A stretch of 61,690 nt of DNA. Origin: a virus. The stretch covers positions 1-61,690 of IMG/VR virus record IMGVR_UViG_3300011430_000002; one strand, 5' to 3'. Below are positions 51,740 to 59,669 of the stretch, piece by piece (within the stretch, counting starts at the first letter, position 1; each line of letters opens with the position of its first letter). The notes under the pieces were generated by a model. It had not been told where the DNA came from. It made no database searches and worked only from the letters and a program-made list of their open reading frames with translations. Both the position numbers and the translations under genes were made by a program.

Positions 51740-52431
51740 TTTTTAAATCCTCCATTGTGTTTGCATGTGGTGACTGGGCAATACTTAGCGCACAGTCCGC
51801 TCGGGTTTTCTGGCCAGCTGCCTGCCACCATGGCGTCAGTCAGTTCACGCACGGTGGGCAGGTACTGCTTCCATAACGTGGTCTCGCGGTCGCGTGTGAA
51901 CCCAAGGAAACTCAGGTCCCCATCGTGGGCCAGCCAACAGAAGGCTGACATCACCCGGTTCACGGTTGGGTAGTGACGGAACACGAACGCAGCTTGTAGT
52001 GCCAGCTGCTTGTCGTCGTCCTTCTTCTTACCTGTCTTCCAGTCGATGGCGATGGCATTGCCTGTGGTCATGTTGGCCATGAGTACGTCGGTGATGCAGC
52101 GTCCCCACGTGTCGGTACCGAACCAGCCGCAGGGCTTCAGCTTCGTATCCACGGCCAGCTGCTGCTCGCACAGGATGGGTGCGTCAAGGCGCCGGCCCAG
52201 TTCCTCTACCTTCAGGGCGTGCGGCTCGTACTGCATCATGTCTGCTGGCAACGTGACGCCAAGGGACAGCCTACGCTCCAGTGCCTTGTGCACTTTCTTA
52301 CCCCAGTCGGCCTCGGGTCCGAAGTCCTCCACGAAATTCTTGGCGATGCTCAGTTCAAAGAACCTACGGGGGCAGGTCTTGAACGCAGTCACCCGGGAGT
52401 GGGACCACGCAATTACCGGTGCGCCGCTCAT
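51736..52431 (-). CDS. PD-(D/E)XK nuclease, RecB/Cas4-like with possible Fe-S cluster
   Basis: A 231-residue protein starting at ATG 52431. The N-terminal WSHSRVTAFKTCPRRFFELS supplies the first Cys. The catalytic core IAIDWKTGKKKDDDKQLALQ has the Asp and xxK of PD-(D/E)XK enzymes (about 125-145), with an Gln-containing helix after it. The C-terminal CAKYCPVTTCKHNGG supplies three more Cys, so a 4Fe-4S cluster as in RecB-like/Cas4 nucleases is likely. It probably works in recombination or end processing with the adjacent polymerase. Confidence 0.85.
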   Translation of the reverse strand: MSGAPVIAWSHSRVTAFKTCPRRFFELSIAKNFVEDFGPEADWGKKVHKALERRLSLGVTLPADMMQYEPHALKVEELGRRLDAPILCEQQLAVDTKLKPCGWFGTDTWGRCITDVLMANMTTGNAIAIDWKTGKKKDDDKQLALQAAFVFRHYPTVNRVMSAFCWLAHDGDLSFLGFTRDRETTLWKQYLPTVRELTDAMVAGSWPENPSGLCAKYCPVTTCKHNGGFKK

Positions 52432-52799
52432 CGCTTGGCCTTGGGCTTGATGACTTGCGGCTTGTTACCCTTGGGCTTGATGTACTGCAGCTTGTGGGTG
52501 GACAGGTAGTGCTCACCATCCGGTGTCAACATGTGGCGAATCACCACCTCGCTTTCCAGTTCCACCCGTTCAAGGTAACCACGGTCTCGTAGTCGCTTCA
52601 GCACGTGGTACAGGTAGTCGCGGGTCTTGGCCTCACCGGTCACGTTCCAGATGTAGACCAGCAGTTCATCGACAGTCGCTGGCCCACAGTGGTCGCAGTA
52701 CACCAGCGCCAGTGAGTGGGCAGTGGGTGCCCTCTTGTCGCGAGGCTTGGTCATCTCTGCCAACAGGTCTGCAGGCAGGGTTTCATTTACAGTCGGCAT
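52428..52799 (-). CDS. Winged-helix DNA-binding protein
   Basis: A 123-residue protein; ATG 52799 lies behind GGAGCAACGT, but ATG 52814 behind GGAGAAGCCC is equally good. The central segment (TVDELLVYIWNVTGEAKTRD; YLYHVLKRLRDRGYLERVEL; HMLTPDGEHYLS) has the helix-helix-wing layout of a PadR/MarR-like winged helix. The C-terminal end is very basic (PKGNKPQVIKPKAKR). It could regulate the leftward unit or bind replication DNA. It overlaps both neighbours. Confidence 0.7.
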   Translation of the reverse strand: MPTVNETLPADLLAEMTKPRDKRAPTAHSLALVYCDHCGPATVDELLVYIWNVTGEAKTRDYLYHVLKRLRDRGYLERVELESEVVIRHMLTPDGEHYLSTHKLQYIKPKGNKPQVIKPKAKR

Positions 52800-54720
52800 A
52801 CGTTGCTCCAGCATGGGCTTCTCCAAATACAGGTAGTTCGGGCCACCATTTTGGTGACTCGGAAAAAATCTTCTCGGCCATGGTGCACACCTTGTCCATG
52901 TGGATATGGTCGGGGATGAGGCACAGGCTTTCGTCGTGAATGGACATCACGGTGCGGCAGGCAGGGTCAACCTCTTCTTTTAAGTACCTGTCCAGTTTCA
53001 GTTGCTGCCCAAACACCACGTTGCGAGCCAGTGCTTGGCAGATATTTTCAAAACACTTCGCACCCCACAGCCGGGCATCTTCCAGTCTATGGGTGTCTTG
53101 GTTATAGCGGCTGTACACCAGCTCCCTACGCTCGTCACCGTCACGTTGGTAGCGTAGCTTGGGGTAGGTAATGCTCAGCCCGGTAGCTGGCATCGTGAAG
53201 CCAGCGCAGCCGGCCGTTGTGTTCGGGTTGGCAAACACCAGCCTGTCATTCCACCAGCCTTCCTGCTGCCCACGTTCCAGCTTGGCCAGCACATAGTCCA
53301 GTTGCTTCCATGTCGCCACGATGTGAGGGAAGGTCGCACGGTACAAGGCCACCACCCGCATGGCCTCTTCGGCTTCCAGCTCCACACCCCAGCCATAGGC
53401 GGCGTTCATGTACCCGCCCCATCCGGTACCGTATTGAAGCGAGAGCATGGCAATCTTGCCGCACAGTCGCTCATGCTTGGTCACGTCCTCTGGCACCTTG
53501 CCGTACATCTGCGCAGCGAACATGACATACAGGTCAGTGGTCGGGTCCCACAGTGCGCTCAGTACCTCGCTTTCCCTTGCCAACGCCATGGCAATGCGCA
53601 GTTCCACGTTGGTGCTGTCTACCGACATCATCTGGAAACCGCGTGGCGCCATCACCGCCTTGCGTAGCTTGGAACCCCGGCCCAAGTTCTGCGGGTTACC
53701 CCCGCCCCCGCTGCCACCACTCAGGCGGTGCGTGGTACGTGCCCCTGAAAGGTTCAGGTCCACCGGCCACGTGCCCCGCTGGGCAACGCCAAGGTAACTA
53801 CGAGCGCGTGTGTCCATGATACTGGTCTTGATGCGCAGCCTCGCCTTCACCAAGTTGGCAACGGCCGGGTTGTCATGGTCAACCAGCTTCACGAAGGACG
53901 GGTCGGACTGGGCAAACGCGTACGTCTCCTTGCCCGTGGTCGGGGAGATTTTGGTGGGCGGCGTCACCCCGTGTGACTGCAACAACGTGGCCAGCTGCTT
54001 GTTGCTACGCACTTGCACCATGTTGGTAGCCACACTCAGGTCCAGTGCTGCCTGCTTCTCTGACTCTTCGATGGCAAGCACCTCGGCCAGTGGGTCGGGG
54101 TCCAGTTCCAACATGGGGTCAGTGAACATGCGGGTCACGAAGTCCACGGTCAGCAGGTTGAAGTCACGTGCCTCGTCGTTACCTTTCATCCACCGATAGA
54201 ACAAGCTGTACAGCATGTGCGCCTTGTCGCAGTCGCCCTTGCAATACTCGCCCATTTCATAGGCTTCCTCGGGTGACAGGCGATACCGGCCCTCAAGGTC
54301 GAACAGCACACGCTGGTCCTTGTCCTCTCCGGGCAGCAACAGCTTGGTCAAGTGGGCAAGGCTCGTTGACTGCAAGTTGTTACCGAACATCATGCTTGCC
54401 AACGAGCGGGTATCCACCCAGTGCTGCGGCCTTACGTCGTAGTGATGACTCAACACCAGCCCGTCGAACTTGGCGTTGTGCGCCAGCATGGTGGTAGCCT
54501 TGAAGTCGGAGCGCCGGAAGAACTCGGCTACCTTCTTGTGGCCATACAACCACAGGCTGGGGTTGCTTCCCTTCTTGACGCCAACACCATAGGTCAGCCA
54601 GCGTGGGTCGCGGATGTACTCCTCGGTGGATTGATGTTTGAAGCCCAGCTTCTCGGCGTCACTGAACCGCGACTCAAAGTCCACTGTCACCACGTTGTCA
54701 GGGTGCAATAGCTCAATCAT
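52783..54720 (-). CDS. Family A DNA polymerase with 3'-5' exonuclease
   Basis: A 645-residue replicative polymerase. Exonuclease motifs: VTVDFES (about 12-18), AHNAKFDGL and YCKGDCDKAHMLY. Polymerase motif A is SVDSTNVELRIA (about 365); motif C is SIHDESL (about 592). Motif B is RLCGKIAMLSLQYG: aligned with Pol I the 762 position, normally Phe or Tyr, is Leu (codon 53443-53445, residue 426). There is no 5'-3' exonuclease domain. It copies the phage genome with the primase-helicase. No gene symbol is assigned. Confidence 0.93.
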   Translation of the reverse strand: MIELLHPDNVVTVDFESRFSDAEKLGFKHQSTEEYIRDPRWLTYGVGVKKGSNPSLWLYGHKKVAEFFRRSDFKATTMLAHNAKFDGLVLSHHYDVRPQHWVDTRSLASMMFGNNLQSTSLAHLTKLLLPGEDKDQRVLFDLEGRYRLSPEEAYEMGEYCKGDCDKAHMLYSLFYRWMKGNDEARDFNLLTVDFVTRMFTDPMLELDPDPLAEVLAIEESEKQAALDLSVATNMVQVRSNKQLATLLQSHGVTPPTKISPTTGKETYAFAQSDPSFVKLVDHDNPAVANLVKARLRIKTSIMDTRARSYLGVAQRGTWPVDLNLSGARTTHRLSGGSGGGGNPQNLGRGSKLRKAVMAPRGFQMMSVDSTNVELRIAMALARESEVLSALWDPTTDLYVMFAAQMYGKVPEDVTKHERLCGKIAMLSLQYGTGWGGYMNAAYGWGVELEAEEAMRVVALYRATFPHIVATWKQLDYVLAKLERGQQEGWWNDRLVFANPNTTAGCAGFTMPATGLSITYPKLRYQRDGDERRELVYSRYNQDTHRLEDARLWGAKCFENICQALARNVVFGQQLKLDRYLKEEVDPACRTVMSIHDESLCLIPDHIHMDKVCTMAEKIFSESPKWWPELPVFGEAHAGATYADCK

Positions 54721-55126
54721 TCAAGTGCCCCTGCCGTACCGTGAGAATTCTTCGCAGCTCAAAGTGAGCGGCGGGTAGCACTGACTGCACCATGACCCGT
54801 GCCGCAGCGGTGGCTACCAACGAGTGGGTACCGCACTTGAGCAGGTCGGCGAAGGTTGCTCCCCGTTCGGGTGCAATGCGTACCAACGGGTCAATCTGCG
54901 TGACCACACTGGCCACTGATGCCTCACGGTCCAGCCGGGTAGCGGTGGCCATCGGTGGGCCATAGGTGTCCATGTCCCTTGGCCTCACGGTGGCAAGCAG
55001 CACGAAGCTGAAGTCACCATCCGGGTCCACGTTGTGCTGGTCATTCTGCTGCTCCAAGGCGATGAAGTATTCCTTCAGCATGGCGTGGAGCTTCAGCGAC
55101 AGGGCGTCGATGTCAGGCTTTGGCAT
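54713..55126 (-). CDS. Hypothetical protein
   Basis: A 137-residue protein starting at ATG 55126 that overlaps both neighbours. The N-terminal helix (DIDALSLKLHAMLKEYFIAL) is followed by strands (FSFVLLATVRPRDMDTYGPP) and an Ala-rich helical end. Nothing indicates an enzyme. Its place directly upstream of the polymerase gene suggests a replication accessory role, unproven. Confidence 0.7.
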   Translation of the reverse strand: MPKPDIDALSLKLHAMLKEYFIALEQQNDQHNVDPDGDFSFVLLATVRPRDMDTYGPPMATATRLDREASVASVVTQIDPLVRIAPERGATFADLLKCGTHSLVATAAARVMVQSVLPAAHFELRRILTVRQGHLND

Positions 55127-55565
55127 TTCCTTTCTCCTGCTTCAGCCACGGGTGGGTACCGGCAGCTGGCAACTTGTGGGGAGCGAACTCGCTCGGTGCA
55201 TAGGGTACATCGGCGAACGACTCACCCCTTAGCAACCGGGCGATAACCAGTGGCTGGTATCCCAACTGCTTGGCAATGGACAAGGGGGTCTTGCCGGCCA
55301 TGAACAGGTCACGTGCCCGGTTGATGTCGTACTCGGACACCCTACGATTCTTGGTCGGCACGATGCCGGCGCCGGGTGCCTGCCCTTGAATGTGCAGCAG
55401 CAGGTTCCTGATACCAGTCAATGACAAACGCTCTGGTCCTGTCAGTGCGACAGCCCGGTCTTTCAACACGCCGTTAAGGTGCTTGGTCTGCAGGTCCAGC
55501 AGCGTCATGTCAACGTCTTCGATGGTGATGCTCTTCGGTGCTTGGGTCGGTGAATTAACAGCCAT
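55113..55565 (-). CDS. Putative helix-turn-helix protein
   Basis: A 150-residue protein starting at ATG 55565 behind AAAGGAGCACTTGACC. The C-terminal half contains DINRARDLFMAGKTPLSIAK followed by QLGYQPLVIARLLRGE, which reads as a helix-turn-helix of the resolvase/sigma-like type. The N-terminal half is helical (LTGIRNLLLHIQGQ). It might be a transcription regulator or a DNA-binding subunit. Its stop overlaps the next ATG. Confidence 0.65.
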   Translation of the reverse strand: MAVNSPTQAPKSITIEDVDMTLLDLQTKHLNGVLKDRAVALTGPERLSLTGIRNLLLHIQGQAPGAGIVPTKNRRVSEYDINRARDLFMAGKTPLSIAKQLGYQPLVIARLLRGESFADVPYAPSEFAPHKLPAAGTHPWLKQEKGNAKA

Positions 55566-55567
55566 GG

Positions 55568-56602
55568 TCAAGTGCTCCTTTCTCTCGGTTGGTTGATGTC
55601 TACTTTCAGTTGGTGAATCTGCATTAGCAGGGTCGCCGTTGCCACCCATAACCTGTCTACCAACAAGGCGCTAAGGTTGGCCATCGTTGTCAACGCGAGG
55701 GGTACAATGCGTGCCTGCTCATGTACTAGGTCAAGGCGCTGGACTTCCAGCTCCTTGAGTTTGGTGCTCAGTTCTCTCGGTGTGAACGTGCTCAGTGCGA
55801 TGAACTCAGGGCGCAATGAGTCTTCACGTGTAAACATGTCGGGTCGGTATGGACCCCGTTGCGTACTGAAGCCCATCGAACGCTTGGCCTGCAGTACCTT
55901 CTTCACATCGGCAATCTGTTGGGTCACCTGCTCGGTTCTCGCTGCGTAGCCAGCGAGTTTGCTCGTCAGCATTTCACGCATCCGTCCCGGGTTCGGGTTG
56001 ATGCCGCTGTTGTACAAGAAACTCAGGTCCAGCTCGTCGCTGGTGAACACCAGCTGCGTACCTACCACCTTGTGGGTAAGCGGTGTCCCCATGTTCTCGC
56101 ACTGGGCAGTCAGGGCGATGGGATTGTAGTTACCCTCGCTCTTTACTTGCCCCATGATGGTGAAGTCGAACCGCCACAGGTATCCCCGCTGGTCCTTGAG
56201 TGTCCAGACGGGGTTGCGGTCAGAGTAAGTACCCTCGTAGATAACACTGGCCCCGGCCGGGTTGTGCCCTGCCACCTTGTGGGTGTCGAAGCTGCTGCTT
56301 TTAACACCGGGCGTCCAGCCTTTGGTTGTACCCGTCCCCGCCCACCGTTTGTGCAGTATGTTCAGGTCAGTGGGTACCCAGAAAGGTACCGCACCTGTCG
56401 CCATCTGCAACAGGGCCTGCTCGGATGCCACCTCTATGTGCTTACCCTTTGGCCCCGGCTGAACCATTACCTCCAAGTAGCTGGCCAGTCCTTGCCTTAC
56501 CAACGGGTCGGCATAGAAGTCACGCGTGGTACTGACGAACAGCACCTTGTTGGTCTGGATGTTGGCCCACGTCATGGGGTGCCACCAACGCGTACCTGAC
56601 AT
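55568..56602 (-). CDS. Hypothetical protein
   Basis: A 344-residue protein starting at ATG 56602. It has a mixed alpha/beta first part (TNKVLFVSTTRDFYADPLVR; DFTIMGQVKSEGNYNPIALT) and a helical coiled-coil-like end (STKLKELEVQRLDLVHEQAR). I see no catalytic motifs or membrane segments. It lies in the early/replication unit and overlaps the previous gene by 31 bases. Function unknown. Confidence 0.75.
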   Translation of the reverse strand: MSGTRWWHPMTWANIQTNKVLFVSTTRDFYADPLVRQGLASYLEVMVQPGPKGKHIEVASEQALLQMATGAVPFWVPTDLNILHKRWAGTGTTKGWTPGVKSSSFDTHKVAGHNPAGASVIYEGTYSDRNPVWTLKDQRGYLWRFDFTIMGQVKSEGNYNPIALTAQCENMGTPLTHKVVGTQLVFTSDELDLSFLYNSGINPNPGRMREMLTSKLAGYAARTEQVTQQIADVKKVLQAKRSMGFSTQRGPYRPDMFTREDSLRPEFIALSTFTPRELSTKLKELEVQRLDLVHEQARIVPLALTTMANLSALLVDRLWVATATLLMQIHQLKVDINQPRERST

Positions 56603-56856
56603 GGCGTACCTCCCATCGTGGCGGCAGCGGCGAACCAGAACCGGTTCTTCTCTATCTGGTATTCATTCAGCAGGGCCGGCGCCAAGCCCTCCCACTCTTC
56701 CTTCGTGTACGTGCGGGTAATCCGCAAGTGCGGGATGCTGACCTCAAACGAGGGGCCATTGATGTCGGGCCACTGCCCTTCAGCACGGCATAGCTCATGC
56801 CCGAAGATGGTTACAGGCGGCAGCTCTTTGATGTTCTTGATGGTCGGTTCGGTCAT
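56572..56856 (-). CDS. Hypothetical protein
   Basis: A 94-residue protein starting at ATG 56856, about 17 bases downstream of a predicted transcription start, so its 5' leader is short. The sequence (LPPVTIFGHELCRAEGQWPD; EYQIEKNRFWFAAAATMGG) suggests a small globular domain. It is the first gene of the replication operon driven by the promoter at 56880-56908. It is not recognised. Confidence 0.7.
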   Translation of the reverse strand: MTEPTIKNIKELPPVTIFGHELCRAEGQWPDINGPSFEVSIPHLRITRTYTKEEWEGLAPALLNEYQIEKNRFWFAAAATMGGTPCQVRVGGTP

Positions 56857-56879
56857 GGTCGGTACCTCGGTGTGCTAGT

Positions 56880-56908
56880 AACATATCAAGTATCAATGAT
56901 ATGGTCAA
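56880..56908 (-). promoter_or_regulatory. sigma70-like promoter of the replication operon
   Basis: On the minus strand TTGACC (56903-56908, 5 of 6) lies exactly 17 bases from TATGTT (56880-56885, 4 of 6). The start of transcription would be near 56873, just before the gene starting at 56856. The -35 overlaps the last codon of the GIY-YIG gene. Confidence 0.65.
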
Positions 56909-57288
56909 GCGGGTGCGGGTAGAGTACCTCGCACACGTGCCCACCACTCACGCTCGTACTCGGCGGATGCAGAGTGCAGCGTGGTACCGGTGATGGGTAC
57001 CCCGTTCTCTATCAACGCGTTGTAAAGGGCAGCGGTGGCTACCGCTGCGTCAGCAGCGAACCATTCCAGTCGCTTGTGCAGCCCGGCCTTGATGAGCGTG
57101 CGGTGCACGCTCGCCTCGACATACGGCAGCACCGTCTTCGGCGTCACCTGCAAATCCAGATGCACCTCCCAGTCGTACGGTGAGCCGGTGTCCCAGTCGC
57201 CGATGCGCTTGTGCACTGACCTCGTGGTCATGCCAATCTTGATGAAGCCATGCCCGTTGGGCTGGCCCACGATGTAGATGTTAGACAT
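56905..57288 (-). CDS. T5orf172/GIY-YIG-like protein
   Basis: A 127-residue protein starting at ATG 57288. The opening NIYIVGQPNGHGFIKIGMTT, the Arg in SVHKRIGDWDTGSP, and the later VEASVHRTLIKAGLHKRLEW fit the T5orf172 (Mug113) branch of the GIY-YIG nuclease fold. Members are presumed DNA-binding or cleaving; activity is often unproven. It does not sit inside another gene, so a mobile homing role is not evident. Confidence 0.75.
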   Translation of the reverse strand: MSNIYIVGQPNGHGFIKIGMTTRSVHKRIGDWDTGSPYDWEVHLDLQVTPKTVLPYVEASVHRTLIKAGLHKRLEWFAADAAVATAALYNALIENGVPITGTTLHSASAEYEREWWARVRGTLPAPA

Positions 57289-57601
57289 CGACCTGCTCCC
57301 CTCTCGCTGTCTTCACGGTGGTAATCAGCCGGCGCATGTTGCGTGTCGTCTTGATGGCCTCACGGTACTGCGCATAGTGCATCCCTCCGCAGAACAGGGC
57401 GATGACGGACAGGGTGAGCGTCCACGAGGAACGGTTGCCCGTCGCAGCGATGACCAGATACAGGCCCATTGCTGTCCACATGAGGGTAAGCAGAACGTGC
57501 TTGCCAACCAGTCGTAACGACTGGTCACGCACATCAACTGCACGTTGTATCAGTTGGTCGGTTGCTTCGATGTTCATTTCAACTTTCGTTGGGTCGCTCA
57601 T
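57281..57601 (-). CDS. Two-pass membrane protein
   Basis: A 106-residue protein starting at ATG 57601. An N-terminal helical region (TDQLIQRAVDVRDQSLRLVG) is followed by two membrane helices (HVLLTLMWTAMGLYLVIAAT and WTLTLSVIALFCGGMHYAQY) and a basic tail (TTRNMRRLITTVKTARGEQV). Both ends are probably cytoplasmic. It overlaps the GIY-YIG gene. Function unknown. Confidence 0.75.
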   Translation of the reverse strand: MSDPTKVEMNIEATDQLIQRAVDVRDQSLRLVGKHVLLTLMWTAMGLYLVIAATGNRSSWTLTLSVIALFCGGMHYAQYREAIKTTRNMRRLITTVKTARGEQVDV

Positions 57602-57644
57602 GGTCTCGGTGTTCCTTGTCGTGTGGTTGTAAGGGAATCCGCTG

Positions 57645-57776
57645 TCAATCCCAGCGGTAGAAGTAAAGCCAGCCTCGGTCTTTCTGTTGCCTTCTCCAGC
57701 AGCGGGGGTTGGCGAATCCACCACTGGCATACCAGTTGCGCTTGCTCATGCGCTCACTGCCTACATTCGTTCGCAT
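57645..57776 (-). CDS. 43-residue basic protein
   Basis: ATG 57776 lies behind AAAGGAGCAGGGTC, a strong ribosome site. The protein is rich in Arg, Trp and Tyr (MSKRNWYASGGFANPRCW; RRQQKDRGWLYFYRWD). No family is recognised. It lies alone in the gap between the VWA protein and the two-pass membrane protein. The 200 bases upstream (57777-57977) hold no other supported feature. Confidence 0.55.
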   Translation of the reverse strand: MRTNVGSERMSKRNWYASGGFANPRCWRRQQKDRGWLYFYRWD

Positions 57777-57977
57777 GACCCTGCTCCTTTGCTTCACGTT
57801 GTAAGGGGGTAAGGCATCCTGCCCTCGCCGGCTATCAACGAGGCGTCAACCTCAACCGGGTCATGGGGCAGGATTATTTGTGGCTGCATCCCCACGGATT
57901 TATGACTCCACTCCGGTGGGTCCGTGGTTTGCGTTTAACTGGCGGCCACACGCCAGCAGGAAATGTCCCACCGGGCG

Positions 57978-59597
57978 TTAAGTCAATTTCTCCATCGGCA
58001 ATTCAGCCACCACACCGAAGCCCATCTGGTTGCACTTCACGGTGAAGTGCTCGGTGCATGACCAACCCAAGTCACCCAGCGCCCATATCAGGGGCATCCG
58101 GCGCAGCTTGGTGTTCCAGAAAGCGAAGCACTCGTCTACTTGCATGTCATCCACGCCACCATCGGTGAGGTAGGTCATGCAGGCAGCATCGGGGTAATCA
58201 TCGGCGACACGTTGGAAGGCAGGCATGAACTCGGTACCACCACCAACACGCCGAATCCTACGGTCTAACTTGCCAAGGTCGGACTTGGTGTACTCGAACA
58301 CACCCTCTTGCGGGATGCCATCGCTGCACCAGATAACCACGGCACGTTGGAACATGGCCAACCTTAATGCGTTCTCCATTTCAAAGAAGAAGTAATCCAC
58401 CATCGGGCCACTCGTGCTTCCCGACGAGTCGATAATGAACACTACCGTTCCCAACTCCTTGCCAACGGGGCCGGGGTACATTGCACCTTGCGACGTGCGG
58501 CGCTTGGTGCTCGGACGTGAGTACGTGTAGGACCCTGCCCTCATGTTGGCATTGGCATAGCGATTCAACTGCCGGTCCCAGCGGTGCCGTGCCTTGTACA
58601 CCATGGCGCCCAGCTCCCCGGTGAACGGGTCGCTACCTTCCACGCCTTCGCCACGGCTACGCATGGGTGCGGCCATCCGTTCGGCGTTGGCAGCGGCGGC
58701 AATGTTGTTCAGCTCCATGCTGTGCAGCTGCTCATCGGTAAGCGGGGTGTCGATGTCGCCCTTGTATTCATCGGGCAACACGATGTCGGTACCAGCGCCG
58801 GCTTGGGAATTCTCGGGTTGGGTCAGGTCACGCTCGCCTTCACCCTTGCCCTTGCCCTTGCCCTCGCCCTTGTCAGCGTCACCAGCGTCATCGGCCGGGT
58901 CATCCCCATCCTCGCCCTCATCGGCGCCGTCACCCTCGCCCTCGCCCTTGGCCTTCTGTTCTTCATCCTTGTCCTCATCATCGGCGTCGTTCGCTTCCGG
59001 CTTGTCGCCAGCGTCTGCCTTGTCTGCCTTCGGCTTGTCAGACTTGCCCCCACTGCCACCCTCACACGGGGGCTGGGTACCAGCAGGCGGCTGCGAGGTC
59101 GGCTTCTGCAGTTCCTTCTTTACCAACTCGTCGGCAATCGCTTCGGTGGTGTACTTGTCCGGGGAATACCGGGCGTCGTACATCCAGTCGTCGCGAATGT
59201 TCAGGCGCCACTCATGCTTGAGCATGTAGTTGATGAAGTAGTCCTGCGCTTGGTTGAAGAAGTACAGCAGCTGCCTACGAGTGAGCCTCGTGTGCTGGTA
59301 CCTGCGCACCCACCGCTCATAGCGGGGGAAGAAGTTCAGGAACTTGTGATACACCTCGTGCACCAGCGCCGACACGCAGTCATCAACGCTGGACTCGGCG
59401 AAGTACGTGGGTGCGTACCAGATTTTCCTCACGCAATCGGTGGCTGCGGTTTTCACCTTCTCGTCAGGGATAATCTCCATCTCCATCATGTACATGGCGA
59501 CGGTGCAGTAGCGGGGGTCCCGCAACATGCGGTGCACGGCACGCTGGAAGTTGTTCACTTCCACCGGTACAGCAGCGGCATAAATGTTGGTGAACAT
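57978..59597 (-). CDS. Metallopeptidase-like (HExxH) and VWA domain protein
   Basis: A 539-residue protein of the COG3864/DUF2201 type; I choose ATG 59597, eight bases after GAGG (ATG 59603 is also possible). The N-terminal domain has ALVHEVYHKFLNFF, an HExxH zinc-peptidase motif near residue 76. A long Lys/Glu/Asp/Gly linker (about residues 180-260) follows. The C-terminal VWA domain has the metal-binding motif VVFIIDSSGSTSG (near 386). MoxR ATPases and such VWA proteins normally operate as pairs, and the ATPase gene is two genes upstream. The substrate is unknown. Confidence 0.85.
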   Translation of the reverse strand: MFTNIYAAAVPVEVNNFQRAVHRMLRDPRYCTVAMYMMEMEIIPDEKVKTAATDCVRKIWYAPTYFAESSVDDCVSALVHEVYHKFLNFFPRYERWVRRYQHTRLTRRQLLYFFNQAQDYFINYMLKHEWRLNIRDDWMYDARYSPDKYTTEAIADELVKKELQKPTSQPPAGTQPPCEGGSGGKSDKPKADKADAGDKPEANDADDEDKDEEQKAKGEGEGDGADEGEDGDDPADDAGDADKGEGKGKGKGEGERDLTQPENSQAGAGTDIVLPDEYKGDIDTPLTDEQLHSMELNNIAAAANAERMAAPMRSRGEGVEGSDPFTGELGAMVYKARHRWDRQLNRYANANMRAGSYTYSRPSTKRRTSQGAMYPGPVGKELGTVVFIIDSSGSTSGPMVDYFFFEMENALRLAMFQRAVVIWCSDGIPQEGVFEYTKSDLGKLDRRIRRVGGGTEFMPAFQRVADDYPDAACMTYLTDGGVDDMQVDECFAFWNTKLRRMPLIWALGDLGWSCTEHFTVKCNQMGFGVVAELPMEKLT

Positions 59598-59669
59598 GTG
59601 CATTTCCTCGGTCAGTTGCGCCCGCCCCATGGCGGGCGCTTGGTCGGTGGTGGTCAGGTGGAACGTGCT

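Noticed and set aside
57777-57977. Possible tRNA in the gap next to the VWA gene
   Set aside because: Short inverted repeats are visible, but no cloverleaf with a proper T-arm and acceptor stem could be assembled on either strand.
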